Positions 52,073 through 60,378 of a stretch of 64,000 nt of DNA are shown in pieces. Both the position numbers and the translations under genes were made by a program. Position 1 is the stretch's first letter; every line of letters starts with the position of its first letter. Location: contig NZ_CYZX01000020.1 in the NCBI RefSeq assembly GCF_001405015.1, positions 1 through 64,000 of the forward strand. The letters run 5' to 3'. Origin of the DNA: Clostridium disporicum. Its GTDB lineage: Bacteria; Bacillota; Clostridia; Clostridiales; Clostridiaceae. Under the pieces are notes generated by a model. The model did no database searches and was not told the origin of the DNA. It worked only from the letters and a program-made list of their open reading frames with translations.

Positions 52073-53074
52073 ATGGATGTAATGCAGTTTACTCAAGCTC
52101 TTTCAAGAATTTGGGTATTTGAAACAAGACTCCTTGATAGAACTAAAATTGAAAGAATGATCGAAGCACCTTCAGCAGAAGAAGCTTTAAAAATTCTTAA
52201 TGAAACGGAATATTCTAATATATTAAGTAAAGCAAAAAGAGTTAATGATTATGAAAATATTTTATCTTATGAATTAAAGAGAGTTTACGAATTAATGTAT
52301 GAACTTTGTCCAGTTAAAGACGTAGTAGATTTAATGAGCGTAAAATATAGATATCATAACTTAAAAGTATTACTAAAAGGAAAGTTTCTTTCAAAGGATT
52401 TATCTAATCTTTTAATAGATTTAGGGATAGAAGATTTAAAGGAATTAAAAAGTATAATTGATTTAGATAACTTTGATGATTTAAAAGGATATACTAAAAA
52501 AGCTGTTATTGAAGTTGTAAAAGATTTTGAAGAAAATAAAGATCCACAAAAAATCGATATTATTGTAGACAGATATATGTTTGATGAAATGCAAGATATA
52601 AAGAAAAAATTAGACTATAAATTTACTGATAAACTTGTTTTGGCAACAATCGATCTAACTAATATTAGAACTTTAATTAGACTTAAGAAGCAAGGGCAAG
52701 GAAGAGAATTTGCATCAAAAGTATTAATTTCTGGTGGAGCTATTGATAAAGATACTTTAATATCAATTATAAATGAAACTCCTGAAAATATAATAACTAA
52801 GTTAAGCACTACAATATACTCAGATATTATAAAAGAAGGAATAGAAAACTTTAAGGAATCTAACTCTGCAAGTCTTTTAGAAAAATTAAGTGATAATTAT
52901 ATTATGGATTTAATGAAGGGTGCTAGATTAGTTACTTTTGGACCAGATAGAATATTATCATATATCTATGCAAAAGAAACAGAGATTAAAATTATTAGAA
53001 TTATTATGGTAGGTAAGCTTAATAATATTTCTCAGGAAGTAATAAGAGAAAGGCTGCGTGATAGTTATGTATAA
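52073..53074 (+). CDS. ntpC: V-type ATPase central subunit C (d)
   Basis: This 333-residue helical subunit matches the V-ATPase subunit C/d family that sits like a socket between the K ring and the central stalk. Recognisable strings are VWFETRLLDRTKIE-like IWVFETRLLDRTKIE, VKYRYHNLKVLLKGK and IDLTNIRTLIRLK. The start is ATG after TAAGGAGGG. Its end overlaps ntpG by 8 bases. Confidence 0.92.
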   Translation: MDVMQFTQALSRIWVFETRLLDRTKIERMIEAPSAEEALKILNETEYSNILSKAKRVNDYENILSYELKRVYELMYELCPVKDVVDLMSVKYRYHNLKVLLKGKFLSKDLSNLLIDLGIEDLKELKSIIDLDNFDDLKGYTKKAVIEVVKDFEENKDPQKIDIIVDRYMFDEMQDIKKKLDYKFTDKLVLATIDLTNIRTLIRLKKQGQGREFASKVLISGGAIDKDTLISIINETPENIITKLSTTIYSDIIKEGIENFKESNSASLLEKLSDNYIMDLMKGARLVTFGPDRILSYIYAKETEIKIIRIIMVGKLNNISQEVIRERLRDSYV

Positions 53075-53378
53075 GAAAATTGGAGTAGTTGGAGATAAGG
53101 ACTCGGTTTTAGCTTTTAAAGCATTAGGAATAGATGTATTTCCAGTTGTTGATGCAGATGAAGCTAGAATAGCAGTAGATAAGATGGCTATGAATGATTA
53201 CGCAGTTATATTTATAACAGAACAAGTTGCAGTTACAATAGAAGAAACAATAGAGCGTTATAATAAACAAGTACTTCCTGCTGTAATATTAATTCCAAGC
53301 AATCAAGGAACTTTAAATATAGGTTCAAAGAGAATAAGTGATTCAGTGGAGAAAGCTGTAGGAGTCAATATATTATAG
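53067..53378 (+). CDS. ntpG: V-type ATPase central-stalk subunit F
   Basis: This 103-residue Rossmann-like subunit (IGVVGDKDSVLAFKALGID, AVIFITEQVA) attaches to the central axle and activates hydrolysis. ATG at 53067 gives the family's usual M-Y-K-K-I-G start; a GTG at 53058, three codons earlier and nearer to AAAGG, is an alternative. It overlaps ntpC by 8 bases and precedes ntpA by 14. Confidence 0.93.
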   Translation: MYKKIGVVGDKDSVLAFKALGIDVFPVVDADEARIAVDKMAMNDYAVIFITEQVAVTIEETIERYNKQVLPAVILIPSNQGTLNIGSKRISDSVEKAVGVNIL

Positions 53379-53392
53379 GAAGGCAGGTTAGA

Positions 53393-55171
53393 GTGTTGAA
53401 GACTGGAAAGATAATTAAAGTTTCAGGTCCTTTAGTTGTAGCTGAAGGAATGGATGAAGCTAATATATATGATATGGTTAAAGTTGGAGAAAAAGGTCTT
53501 ATCGGAGAAATTATCGAGATGAGAGGAGATAAGGCATCTATCCAAGTTTACGAAGAAACAACAGGTATAGGTACTGGTGACCCAGTTGTAACAACTGGAG
53601 AGCCTTTAAGCTTAGAGTTAGGACCAGGACTTATTGAATCAATGTTTGATGGAATTCAAAGACCATTAGATGCTTTTGAAAAAGCTGCTAATTCACCTTT
53701 CTTATCAAAGGGGATTTCAGTTAATTCATTAAACAGAGAAAGAGTATGGGACTTTAAACCTACTGTTCAAATTGGAGATGAAGTATCAGCAGGAGATATA
53801 ATTGGTACAGTTCAAGAAACTACAGTTGTATTACATAAGATAATGGTTCCATATGGAGTAAGTGGTAAAGTTAAAGAAATAAAATCAGGTGAGTTTACAG
53901 TTGTTGATACAGTTTGTGTATTAGAAACTGAAAAAGGGGATAAAGAACTTACTATGATGCAAAAATGGCCTGCAAGAAAAGGTAGACCATATGAAACAAA
54001 ATTAAAACCAACAGTTCCAATGACAACAGGACAAAGAGTTATAGATACATTCTTCCCTGTAGCAAAGGGTGGAGCAGCTGCAGTACCAGGGCCTTTCGGA
54101 GCAGGTAAGACAGTTACTCAACACCAAATTGCAAAATGGGGAGATGCTGAAATTGTTGTTTATGTTGGATGTGGAGAACGTGGAAATGAGATGACAGACG
54201 TTCTTAATGAATTCCCAGAACTTATTGACCCTAAAACTGGGGAAAGCTTAATGAAAAGAACAGTTCTTATAGCTAATACTTCAAATATGCCAGTTGCAGC
54301 TAGAGAAGCTTCAATATATACAGGTATAACTATAGCTGAATACTTTAGAGATATGGGATATTCAGTATCAATAATGGCTGATTCAACATCAAGATGGGCA
54401 GAAGCATTAAGAGAAATGTCTGGTAGACTTGAAGAAATGCCAGGAGATGAAGGATACCCTGCATACTTAGGATCAAGACTTGCTGAATACTATGAAAGAG
54501 CTGGTAAGGTTATTTGCTTAGGTAAAGATGGAAGAGAAGGATCAGTAACTGCAATAGGAGCAGTATCACCTCCAGGTGGAGACCTTTCAGAACCAGTTAC
54601 ACAATCAACTTTAAGAATAGTTAAGGTATTCTGGGGATTAGATGCTCAATTAGCATATAAGAGACACTTCCCAGCAATAAACTGGTTATCATCTTATTCT
54701 TTATATGCAGATACTATAGATGCTTACTTTAATAAAGAAGTTGCTGAAGACTGGTCAGAATTAAGAATGGAAGCTATGGCTTTATTACAAGAAGAAGCTA
54801 GCCTTGATGAAATAGTTAGATTAGTAGGTATAGATGCTTTATCTGAAAAAGATAGATTAAAGTTAGAAGTTGCTAAGTCAATAAGAGAAGACTATTTACA
54901 ACAAAATAGTTTCCATGAAATTGATACGTATACTTCACTAGAAAAGCAATATAGAATGTTAAAATTAGTTTTATTATTTAAGAAAGAAGCGGAAAGAGCC
55001 CTTGAAGCTGGAGTATACTTAAATAAAATTTTAGAATTAGAAGTAAGAGATAAAATAGCAAGAGCTAAGTATATTCATGAAGATGATATAAATAGAACAG
55101 ATGAAATTGCAGAAGAGCTTAAGATTGCTATTGATGATTTGATACGCGAAGGAGGGGTTCTAAATGCTTAG
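53393..55171 (+). CDS. ntpA: V-type ATPase catalytic subunit A
   Basis: This 592-residue catalytic subunit has Walker A GPFGAGKT near residue 232, Walker B VSIMADSTSRWAEA and the long non-homologous insert that marks A subunits. The start is ambiguous. GTG at 53393 is listed; TTG at 53396 would give M-K-T-G-K-I-I-K-V-S, closer to Enterococcus NtpA. Three A subunits alternate with three B subunits in the head. The next gene overlaps its end by 8 bases. Confidence 0.97.
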   Translation: MLKTGKIIKVSGPLVVAEGMDEANIYDMVKVGEKGLIGEIIEMRGDKASIQVYEETTGIGTGDPVVTTGEPLSLELGPGLIESMFDGIQRPLDAFEKAANSPFLSKGISVNSLNRERVWDFKPTVQIGDEVSAGDIIGTVQETTVVLHKIMVPYGVSGKVKEIKSGEFTVVDTVCVLETEKGDKELTMMQKWPARKGRPYETKLKPTVPMTTGQRVIDTFFPVAKGGAAAVPGPFGAGKTVTQHQIAKWGDAEIVVYVGCGERGNEMTDVLNEFPELIDPKTGESLMKRTVLIANTSNMPVAAREASIYTGITIAEYFRDMGYSVSIMADSTSRWAEALREMSGRLEEMPGDEGYPAYLGSRLAEYYERAGKVICLGKDGREGSVTAIGAVSPPGGDLSEPVTQSTLRIVKVFWGLDAQLAYKRHFPAINWLSSYSLYADTIDAYFNKEVAEDWSELRMEAMALLQEEASLDEIVRLVGIDALSEKDRLKLEVAKSIREDYLQQNSFHEIDTYTSLEKQYRMLKLVLLFKKEAERALEAGVYLNKILELEVRDKIARAKYIHEDDINRTDEIAEELKIAIDDLIREGGVLNA

Positions 55172-56543
55172 AGAATACAGAACTGTAACCGAAGTTGTAG
55201 GGCCTTTGATGGTTGTTGAAGGAGTTAGCGGTGTAAAGTTTGATGAGCTAGTAGAAGTTGAAATACAAACTGGCGAAAAAAGAAGAGGTAAAGTTCTTGA
55301 GGTAAATGGATCTAGAGCTATGGTTCAGTTATTTGAAGGTTCTTCAGGGATAAATCTAAAGGGTACAAAAGTAAAATTCTTAGGAAAGCCTCTTCAACTA
55401 GGGGTATCTGAAGATATGTTAGGAAGAGTATTCGATGGTATGGGTAACCCTATAGATAAAGGACCAAAGATTATTCCAGAAGCTTATAAAGATATAAATG
55501 GTGAAGCTATAAATCCAGTATCAAGAGATTTTCCAGCTGAATTTATTCAAACAGGAATATCTGCTATAGATGGATTAAATACTCTTGTTAGAGGACAAAA
55601 GTTACCAGTGTTCTCAGCAGCAGGTCTTCCACATGCGCAATTAGCTGCTCAAATAGCAAGACAAGCGAAGGTTTTAAATTCAGATTCTAACTTTGCTGTT
55701 GTATTTGCAGCTATAGGTATAACTTTCGAAGAATCTCAATTCTTCGTAGATGAATTTAAAAAGACTGGTGCAATAGATAATGCAGTTCTATTTATGAACT
55801 TAGCATCTGACCCAGCTATCGAGAGAATAGCTACTCCAAGAATGGCATTAACAGCTGCTGAATTCTTAGCATATGAAAAAGACATGCACGTTCTTGTAAT
55901 TATGACTGATATAACAAACTATGCAGAAGCTTTAAGAGAAGTATCAGCTGCAAGAAAAGAAGTACCAGGAAGAAGAGGATATCCAGGATATCTATATACT
56001 GACCTTTCTACATTATATGAAAGAGCAGGAAGAATTAGAGGTAGAAAAGGATCTATAACTCAAATTCCAATACTTACAATGCCAGAAGAAGATAAGACGC
56101 ATCCAATTCCAGACTTAACTGGGTATATTACAGAGGGGCAAATAATTCTTACAAAAGAGTTATACAAAAAAGGTGTAATGCCTCCAATAGATGTATTACC
56201 TTCACTATCAAGACTTAAAGATAAAGGTATAGGTAAAGGAAAAACAAGAGAAGACCATGCAGATACAATGAATCAATTATTCTCAGCTTATGCGCAAGGT
56301 AAGCAAGCAAAAGAATTATCTGCTATCTTAGGAGAATCAGCTTTATCAGATACAGATAAGAAATTTGCTAAATTTGCTGAAGCTTTTGAAGAAGAATATG
56401 TTTCTCAAGGATTTGAAACTAATAGAACAATAGAAGAAACATTAAACTTAGGATGGAAATTACTTAAGATTCTTCCAAAGACAGAGCTTAAGAGAATTAG
56501 AGATGAATATCTTGAAAAGTATATGCTAAGAGAGGAAGAGTAG
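55164..56543 (+). CDS. ntpB: V-type ATPase regulatory subunit B
   Basis: This 459-residue non-catalytic subunit forms the head with A. It keeps the fold (FIQTGISAIDGLNTLVRGQKL, VIMTDITNYAEALREVS) but lacks a Walker A P-loop, as expected. The start ATG overlaps the ntpA stop, with AAGGAGGGG before it. It is followed 3 bases later by ntpD. Confidence 0.97.
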   Translation: MLREYRTVTEVVGPLMVVEGVSGVKFDELVEVEIQTGEKRRGKVLEVNGSRAMVQLFEGSSGINLKGTKVKFLGKPLQLGVSEDMLGRVFDGMGNPIDKGPKIIPEAYKDINGEAINPVSRDFPAEFIQTGISAIDGLNTLVRGQKLPVFSAAGLPHAQLAAQIARQAKVLNSDSNFAVVFAAIGITFEESQFFVDEFKKTGAIDNAVLFMNLASDPAIERIATPRMALTAAEFLAYEKDMHVLVIMTDITNYAEALREVSAARKEVPGRRGYPGYLYTDLSTLYERAGRIRGRKGSITQIPILTMPEEDKTHPIPDLTGYITEGQIILTKELYKKGVMPPIDVLPSLSRLKDKGIGKGKTREDHADTMNQLFSAYAQGKQAKELSAILGESALSDTDKKFAKFAEAFEEEYVSQGFETNRTIEETLNLGWKLLKILPKTELKRIRDEYLEKYMLREEE

Positions 56544-56546
56544 AAT

Positions 56547-57188
56547 ATGGCAAGATTAAATGTCAATCCTACTAGAATGGAACTCACAAAGCTGAAGAAA
56601 AGACTAACTACAGCTACAAGAGGACACAAACTTCTTAAGGATAAGCAAGATGAGCTAATGAGACAATTTATTAATCTTGTTAAATATAATAATGAACTTA
56701 GAAAGTCAGTAGAAAAAGAACTTGAAGGTTCATTTAAAGATTTCGTTATGGCAAGTGCTGTAATGAGCTCTGAATTCTTAGAGGAAGCAGTAGCTTATCC
56801 TAAGGAAAGTATATCTGTTGAAGTAGGAACTAAGAATATAATGAGTGTTAATGTTCCAGAAATGACTTTCCGTAGACAACTTCAAGATGATGAAGGAAGT
56901 ATATTCCCATATGGATTTGCAAATACTTCAAGTGAATTAGATGATGCCATAACAAAGTTATATACAATATTACCTAAATTACTTGAACTTGCAGAAGTTG
57001 AAAAATCTACTCAGCTTATGGCTGATGAAATTGAAAAGACAAGAAGAAGAGTTAATGCTCTTGAATATATGACTATACCTCAACTTCAAGAAACTATTAA
57101 ATATATAAGAATGAAGTTAGATGAAAATGAAAGAGGAGCCTTAACTAGATTAATGAAGGTTAAGGATATGATTCAATCAAGAGGATAA
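56547..57188 (+). CDS. ntpD: V-type ATPase central-axle subunit D
   Basis: This 213-residue subunit is the long antiparallel coiled-coil axle (NPTRMELTKLKKRL at the N-terminus, TRRRVNALEYMTIPQLQETI at the C-terminus), both signatures of V-ATPase subunit D. It turns inside the AB head and transmits rotation to the K ring. It is the last gene of the operon and is followed by a terminator. Confidence 0.97.
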   Translation: MARLNVNPTRMELTKLKKRLTTATRGHKLLKDKQDELMRQFINLVKYNNELRKSVEKELEGSFKDFVMASAVMSSEFLEEAVAYPKESISVEVGTKNIMSVNVPEMTFRRQLQDDEGSIFPYGFANTSSELDDAITKLYTILPKLLELAEVEKSTQLMADEIEKTRRRVNALEYMTIPQLQETIKYIRMKLDENERGALTRLMKVKDMIQSRG

Positions 57189-57189
57189 T

Positions 57190-57217
57190 AAAAAGCTGTG
57201 GAAACACAGCTTTTTCC
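57190..57217 (+). terminator. Terminator of the V-ATPase operon
   Basis: AAAAAGCTGTG and CACAGCTTTTT form an 11-bp stem with loop GAAA, right after the ntpD stop. Confidence 0.92.
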
Positions 57218-57325
57218 ATTGTAACACTTTTGTAATTGCTAAAGATAGAAAACAATAGTATAATTCTTATATACAATAGACGATTGACAAAAGTTATATA
57301 CTAAATTAATTAAGGAGTACTATTG

Positions 57326-58279
57326 ATGAAATATTTACTAGCGATGATTATTGCATTTTCTGTAGTGTATTTTATTACACCTATGCTAATGAAAATGTCA
57401 TTTAAATATAATTTTACAGATAAGCCGACAAAGAGAAAAATACATAGGGGAGAAACTCCATTATGTGGAGGTATAGCTATGTATATAGGATTCTTTATTG
57501 CTTACTTTATTTCTTTTTGGAATCATCCTTTTGATGAAAAATATGGAATATTTATTGGAGCAACTTTAATTGTTGGAATAGGGCTTATTGATGATTATTA
57601 TAAAAGTGTAGGAAAAGAATTTGCAATTATGCCAAGACTTATAGTACAGTTACTTGCAGCTACAATAGTATTCTTTTCAGGAGTATCCTTTAATGGATTT
57701 ACAAATCCTTTTACAGATACATATATAGCATTACCTACAATTATACAATATGTACTAACTGTTACTTGGATATTTGGAGTGACAACTGTTATTAATTGGT
57801 CTGATGGTATGGACGGTTTAGCCGGAGGATTATCATTTATATCTGCAATGACATTTGCAGCTACTGCTATTGTTCTTGCACAACCTCCATCATTGATATT
57901 TTCACTTATAACTGGTGGATGTGTATTAGCATTTTTATTATACAATAAATATCCTGCTAAAATATTTATGGGAGATTCGGGGGCTAACTTTTTAGGATTT
58001 ATTTTAAGTATTATTGCTTTAGATGGAGCGTTTAAGCAAGCAACGATATTAAGTTTATTAATACCTATATTAGCTTTGGCCGTTCCTATTTTTGATAATA
58101 TTTTTGTTATATTTAAGAGATTTTCAGAGGGTAAGCCTGTTTATCAAGCTGATAGAAGTCAAATACATTATAGATTGAAGGAAAAGGGATTAACTACAAT
58201 TGAAGTAGTTACGTCAATAACACTAATAAGCTTAATATTTAGCATAATATCGATAATAATTTTGTTAGTTAAATTTTAA
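57326..58279 (+). CDS. TagO/WecA-like phospho-GlcNAc transferase
   Basis: This 317-residue membrane enzyme has about ten helices and belongs to the polyprenyl-phosphate HexNAc-1-P transferase family. Key motifs are DKPTKRKIHRGETPLCGGIA at the N-terminus, GLIDDYYKS (Mg2+/Asp site), NWSDGMDGLAGG and FMGDSGANFLGF, with the loop His in QIHYRL. It starts teichoic-acid or other envelope polymers by loading a sugar phosphate onto undecaprenyl phosphate. ATG at 57326 follows AAGGAG; a TTG one codon earlier is less likely. Confidence 0.93.
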   Translation: MKYLLAMIIAFSVVYFITPMLMKMSFKYNFTDKPTKRKIHRGETPLCGGIAMYIGFFIAYFISFWNHPFDEKYGIFIGATLIVGIGLIDDYYKSVGKEFAIMPRLIVQLLAATIVFFSGVSFNGFTNPFTDTYIALPTIIQYVLTVTWIFGVTTVINWSDGMDGLAGGLSFISAMTFAATAIVLAQPPSLIFSLITGGCVLAFLLYNKYPAKIFMGDSGANFLGFILSIIALDGAFKQATILSLLIPILALAVPIFDNIFVIFKRFSEGKPVYQADRSQIHYRLKEKGLTTIEVVTSITLISLIFSIISIIILLVKF

Positions 58280-58295
58280 AATTATATTGCGGAAT

Positions 58296-58333
58296 AAACT
58301 CATAGATATTTAAAGTATCTGTGAGTTTTTTTA
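58296..58333 (+). terminator. Terminator after the TagO-like gene
   Basis: AAACTCATAGATA and TATCTGTGAGTTT form a 13-bp stem (one G-T pair) with a 7-nt loop and T-rich tail. Confidence 0.85.
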
Positions 58334-58411
58334 TGATTATTTATTTATATAAAGAATTATTAAATTTATAAATGGTAATATAAAAGTAATGAGATAGATT
58401 GGAGAGTAAAA

Positions 58412-59275
58412 ATGAATTTTAAAGAGATTAAGAATAAAGGTATATTACTTTTTGATGGTGCAATGGGAACTATGATTAAAAGGTATGGATTAAATATAAA
58501 TAATAATCCTGAAATATATAACTTTACTGAAGAGGATACTATAAAGAAAATACATAAAGAATATATAAAGGCAGGATCAAATGTTATAACAACAAATACA
58601 TTTGGAGCAAATGATATTAGATTAAAAAATAGCAAATATTCTATAGAAGAAATAATAAGAAAAGGTATTATGATAGCAAAAGAAGTGAAAGGAGATAATG
58701 AAGATATATTAATAGCTTATGATATGGGACCAACAGGAGTAGGAGTAAATGCGACAGGAAAACTTACTTTTGATGAAGCTTATGAAATTTTCAAAAAACA
58801 GGTAATTATTGCGTCGAAAGGTGGAGTAGATTTAATTTTGATAGAGACAATACTTAGTTTAGATGAATGTAAAGCTGCAGTAAAAGCGGTTAAAGATTAT
58901 AGTAATTTACCAGTGTTTTGTACATTTACATTAGATAATGATTGTAAGCTTTTTGATGGAAATACTATTGAGAAAGCTATAGAAGATATGAATAAGTTAG
59001 AAGTAGATGCCGTAGGAATTAACTGTTCTCCAGGGATAAATGGGATACACAAAATTGTTAAGAAAATAAATACGTTAACTAAAAAGAATATTATTATTCA
59101 ACCCAATACAAGATGTTATATGAACAATCTAAAGGAATTTATAGAAATATCAGAAAATGAGTTTTCAAAAGAAATATTAAAGTGTATTGAAGAGGGAGCA
59201 AAAATTGTTGGAGGATGTTGTGGTACTACTCCAGAATATATAAGAAGAATAAAAGAAGAGTTAAGCAAAGTATAG
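58412..59275 (+). CDS. Homocysteine S-methyltransferase
   Basis: This 287-residue TIM-barrel enzyme has the family opening LFDGAMGTMIKRYG, the zinc Cys in INCSPG, and the paired zinc Cys in GGCCGTTPEYIRR. It moves a methyl group to homocysteine to form methionine. It has no folate or B12 domain, so it is either a stand-alone enzyme using S-methylmethionine or a split MetH module; sequence does not decide. The start is ATG after TTGGAGAG. No S-box or T-box riboswitch is seen upstream. Confidence 0.9.
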   Translation: MNFKEIKNKGILLFDGAMGTMIKRYGLNINNNPEIYNFTEEDTIKKIHKEYIKAGSNVITTNTFGANDIRLKNSKYSIEEIIRKGIMIAKEVKGDNEDILIAYDMGPTGVGVNATGKLTFDEAYEIFKKQVIIASKGGVDLILIETILSLDECKAAVKAVKDYSNLPVFCTFTLDNDCKLFDGNTIEKAIEDMNKLEVDAVGINCSPGINGIHKIVKKINTLTKKNIIIQPNTRCYMNNLKEFIEISENEFSKEILKCIEEGAKIVGGCCGTTPEYIRRIKEELSKV

Positions 59276-59310
59276 AAAAATATGTTAATCATCTATTTAC
59301 AATAGCAACA

Positions 59311-59352
59311 ATACCATATATACTAGTGTATATACACCAGTATATATGGTAT
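59311..59352. promoter_or_regulatory. Nested palindrome before the ECF transporter gene
   Basis: A 42-base dyad with 14-bp arms (ATACCATATATACT / AGTATATATGGTAT) encloses another perfect 12-base palindrome GTGTATATACAC. It can also be read as two overlapping TATAC-N4-GTATA sites. It ends 31 bases before the start codon, so it is a good candidate repressor operator or RNA hairpin. The regulator is unknown. Confidence 0.55.
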
Positions 59353-59383
59353 GAATATTTTGTTTTTAGATGGGGGATTTAAA

Positions 59384-59890
59384 ATGAATAACAGAGTTAA
59401 AAAAATGGTTCTAGCAGGATTATTAGTAGCACTCGCAATAATAATTCCAGTACAATTTGGTTTTTTAAAGATAGTTTTAGGGCCTTTTAGTGCAACATTA
59501 TGTTCACATGTGCCTATGTTTTTATCCATGCTTATTTCACCGGTAGTTGCTATTGTTGTAGGAATAGGATCAGGATTAGGATTTTTTATTACTGGATTGC
59601 CACCTTATATTGCTGCAAGAGCATTAATGCATGCTCCTGTAGGATTTATTGGAGCAAAAATTGTTCAGAAAGAAAAGAATTTTAAAAAAGCTATGGTTAT
59701 TACTGCTCCGCTACATGGTATTTTAGAAGCATTAATAGTAATTCCATTTGGTTTTAATTTATACGAGATGTTAGTAGTTGTAGCATTAGGTACAATAATA
59801 CATCATGCTATGGATGCATCTATATCATTTGTATTATGTAAAGCAATGGCTAAAGCAAGAAGAAAAGATTTATATTCAGCATTTAATTAA
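59384..59890 (+). CDS. ECF transporter substrate-binding (S) component
   Basis: This 168-residue integral membrane protein has about five or six helices. VLAGLLVALAIIIP holds the Ala-rich A-x3-A helix that contacts EcfT, and GPFSATLCSHVPMFLSMLISP is typical of an ECF S-component group with vitamin-type substrates. It captures a small nutrient and works with a shared EcfA/EcfT module, not encoded here. Niacin (NiaX-type) is possible but not shown. The start is ATG after GGGGGA, behind the nested palindrome. Confidence 0.82.
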   Translation: MNNRVKKMVLAGLLVALAIIIPVQFGFLKIVLGPFSATLCSHVPMFLSMLISPVVAIVVGIGSGLGFFITGLPPYIAARALMHAPVGFIGAKIVQKEKNFKKAMVITAPLHGILEALIVIPFGFNLYEMLVVVALGTIIHHAMDASISFVLCKAMAKARRKDLYSAFN

Positions 59891-59911
59891 TAAAAATAGA
59901 TGATTAAATAA

Positions 59912-59950
59912 TTAAAGGCCTCCTGTCAAATTATGATAGGGGGCCTTTAA
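59912..59950. terminator. Bidirectional terminator between ECF gene and small gene
   Basis: TTAAAGGCC-TCC-TGTC pairs with GATA-GGG-GGCCTTTAA, 16 bp with two G-T pairs and a 7-nt loop. It lies between convergent genes with A/T-rich flanks on both sides. Confidence 0.75.
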
Positions 59951-59957
59951 TAGTATT

Positions 59958-60107
59958 TTATTTTTTACTAGATAGATTATTATGTACTTTTTCTAAATAA
60001 TTATGTTGATTTACTATGTTTTCTTCAAAACTTTCTACTGCATGCTTAGTAAAGTTACCAATTTGGGATATAGGAATCGAAGTGTTTTTTAAATTATTTT
60101 TTGTCAT
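59958..60107 (-). CDS. Small 49-residue protein, function unknown
   Basis: A short reading frame on the minus strand starts at ATG after GAGGATGGTG and ends at TAA just before a terminator shared with the ECF gene. The product is MTKNNLKNTSIPISQIGNF followed by THR-free helical residues (KHAVESFEENIVNQHNYLEK, then VHNNLSSKK). It is soluble, without Cys. Upstream, CATACTA with ATATT 13 bases before it resembles a sporulation (sigma-E/G) promoter (inference). The ribosome site, terminator and lack of any other gene here support it as real. No family is recognised. Confidence 0.6.
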   Translation of the reverse strand: MTKNNLKNTSIPISQIGNFTKHAVESFEENIVNQHNYLEKVHNNLSSKK

Positions 60108-60378
60108 AGTAACACCATCCTCTATTTTTTAGTATGATTAATTGAAGAAAATATATTTTATGATATTATTGTTAATATAAGAAAATATACTATTTGATTA
60201 TATTTTTAAGATAAAATGTTAAAAATAATAAGTATATGGTAAATCATAACAAATTGTAGTTATAATAGTTTTATATGATAACTTTATGAATGCTATAGGA
60301 AATAATAGTATTTATATTTAAATATTTATGTTTTTAATTTGTTACTATAAGTAATTAGTTGAGAGGGATAAGATAAAG
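60108..60378. other. AT-rich intergenic region before helD
   Basis: About 270 bases separate the divergent small gene and helD. The minus-strand CATACTA at 60136-60130 may be the small gene's -10. No other structure or gene is evident. Confidence 0.4.

Noticed and set aside
58280..58411. S-box or T-box riboswitch before the homocysteine methyltransferase
   Set aside because: The gap is mostly the terminator of the previous gene; no conserved riboswitch cores are seen.
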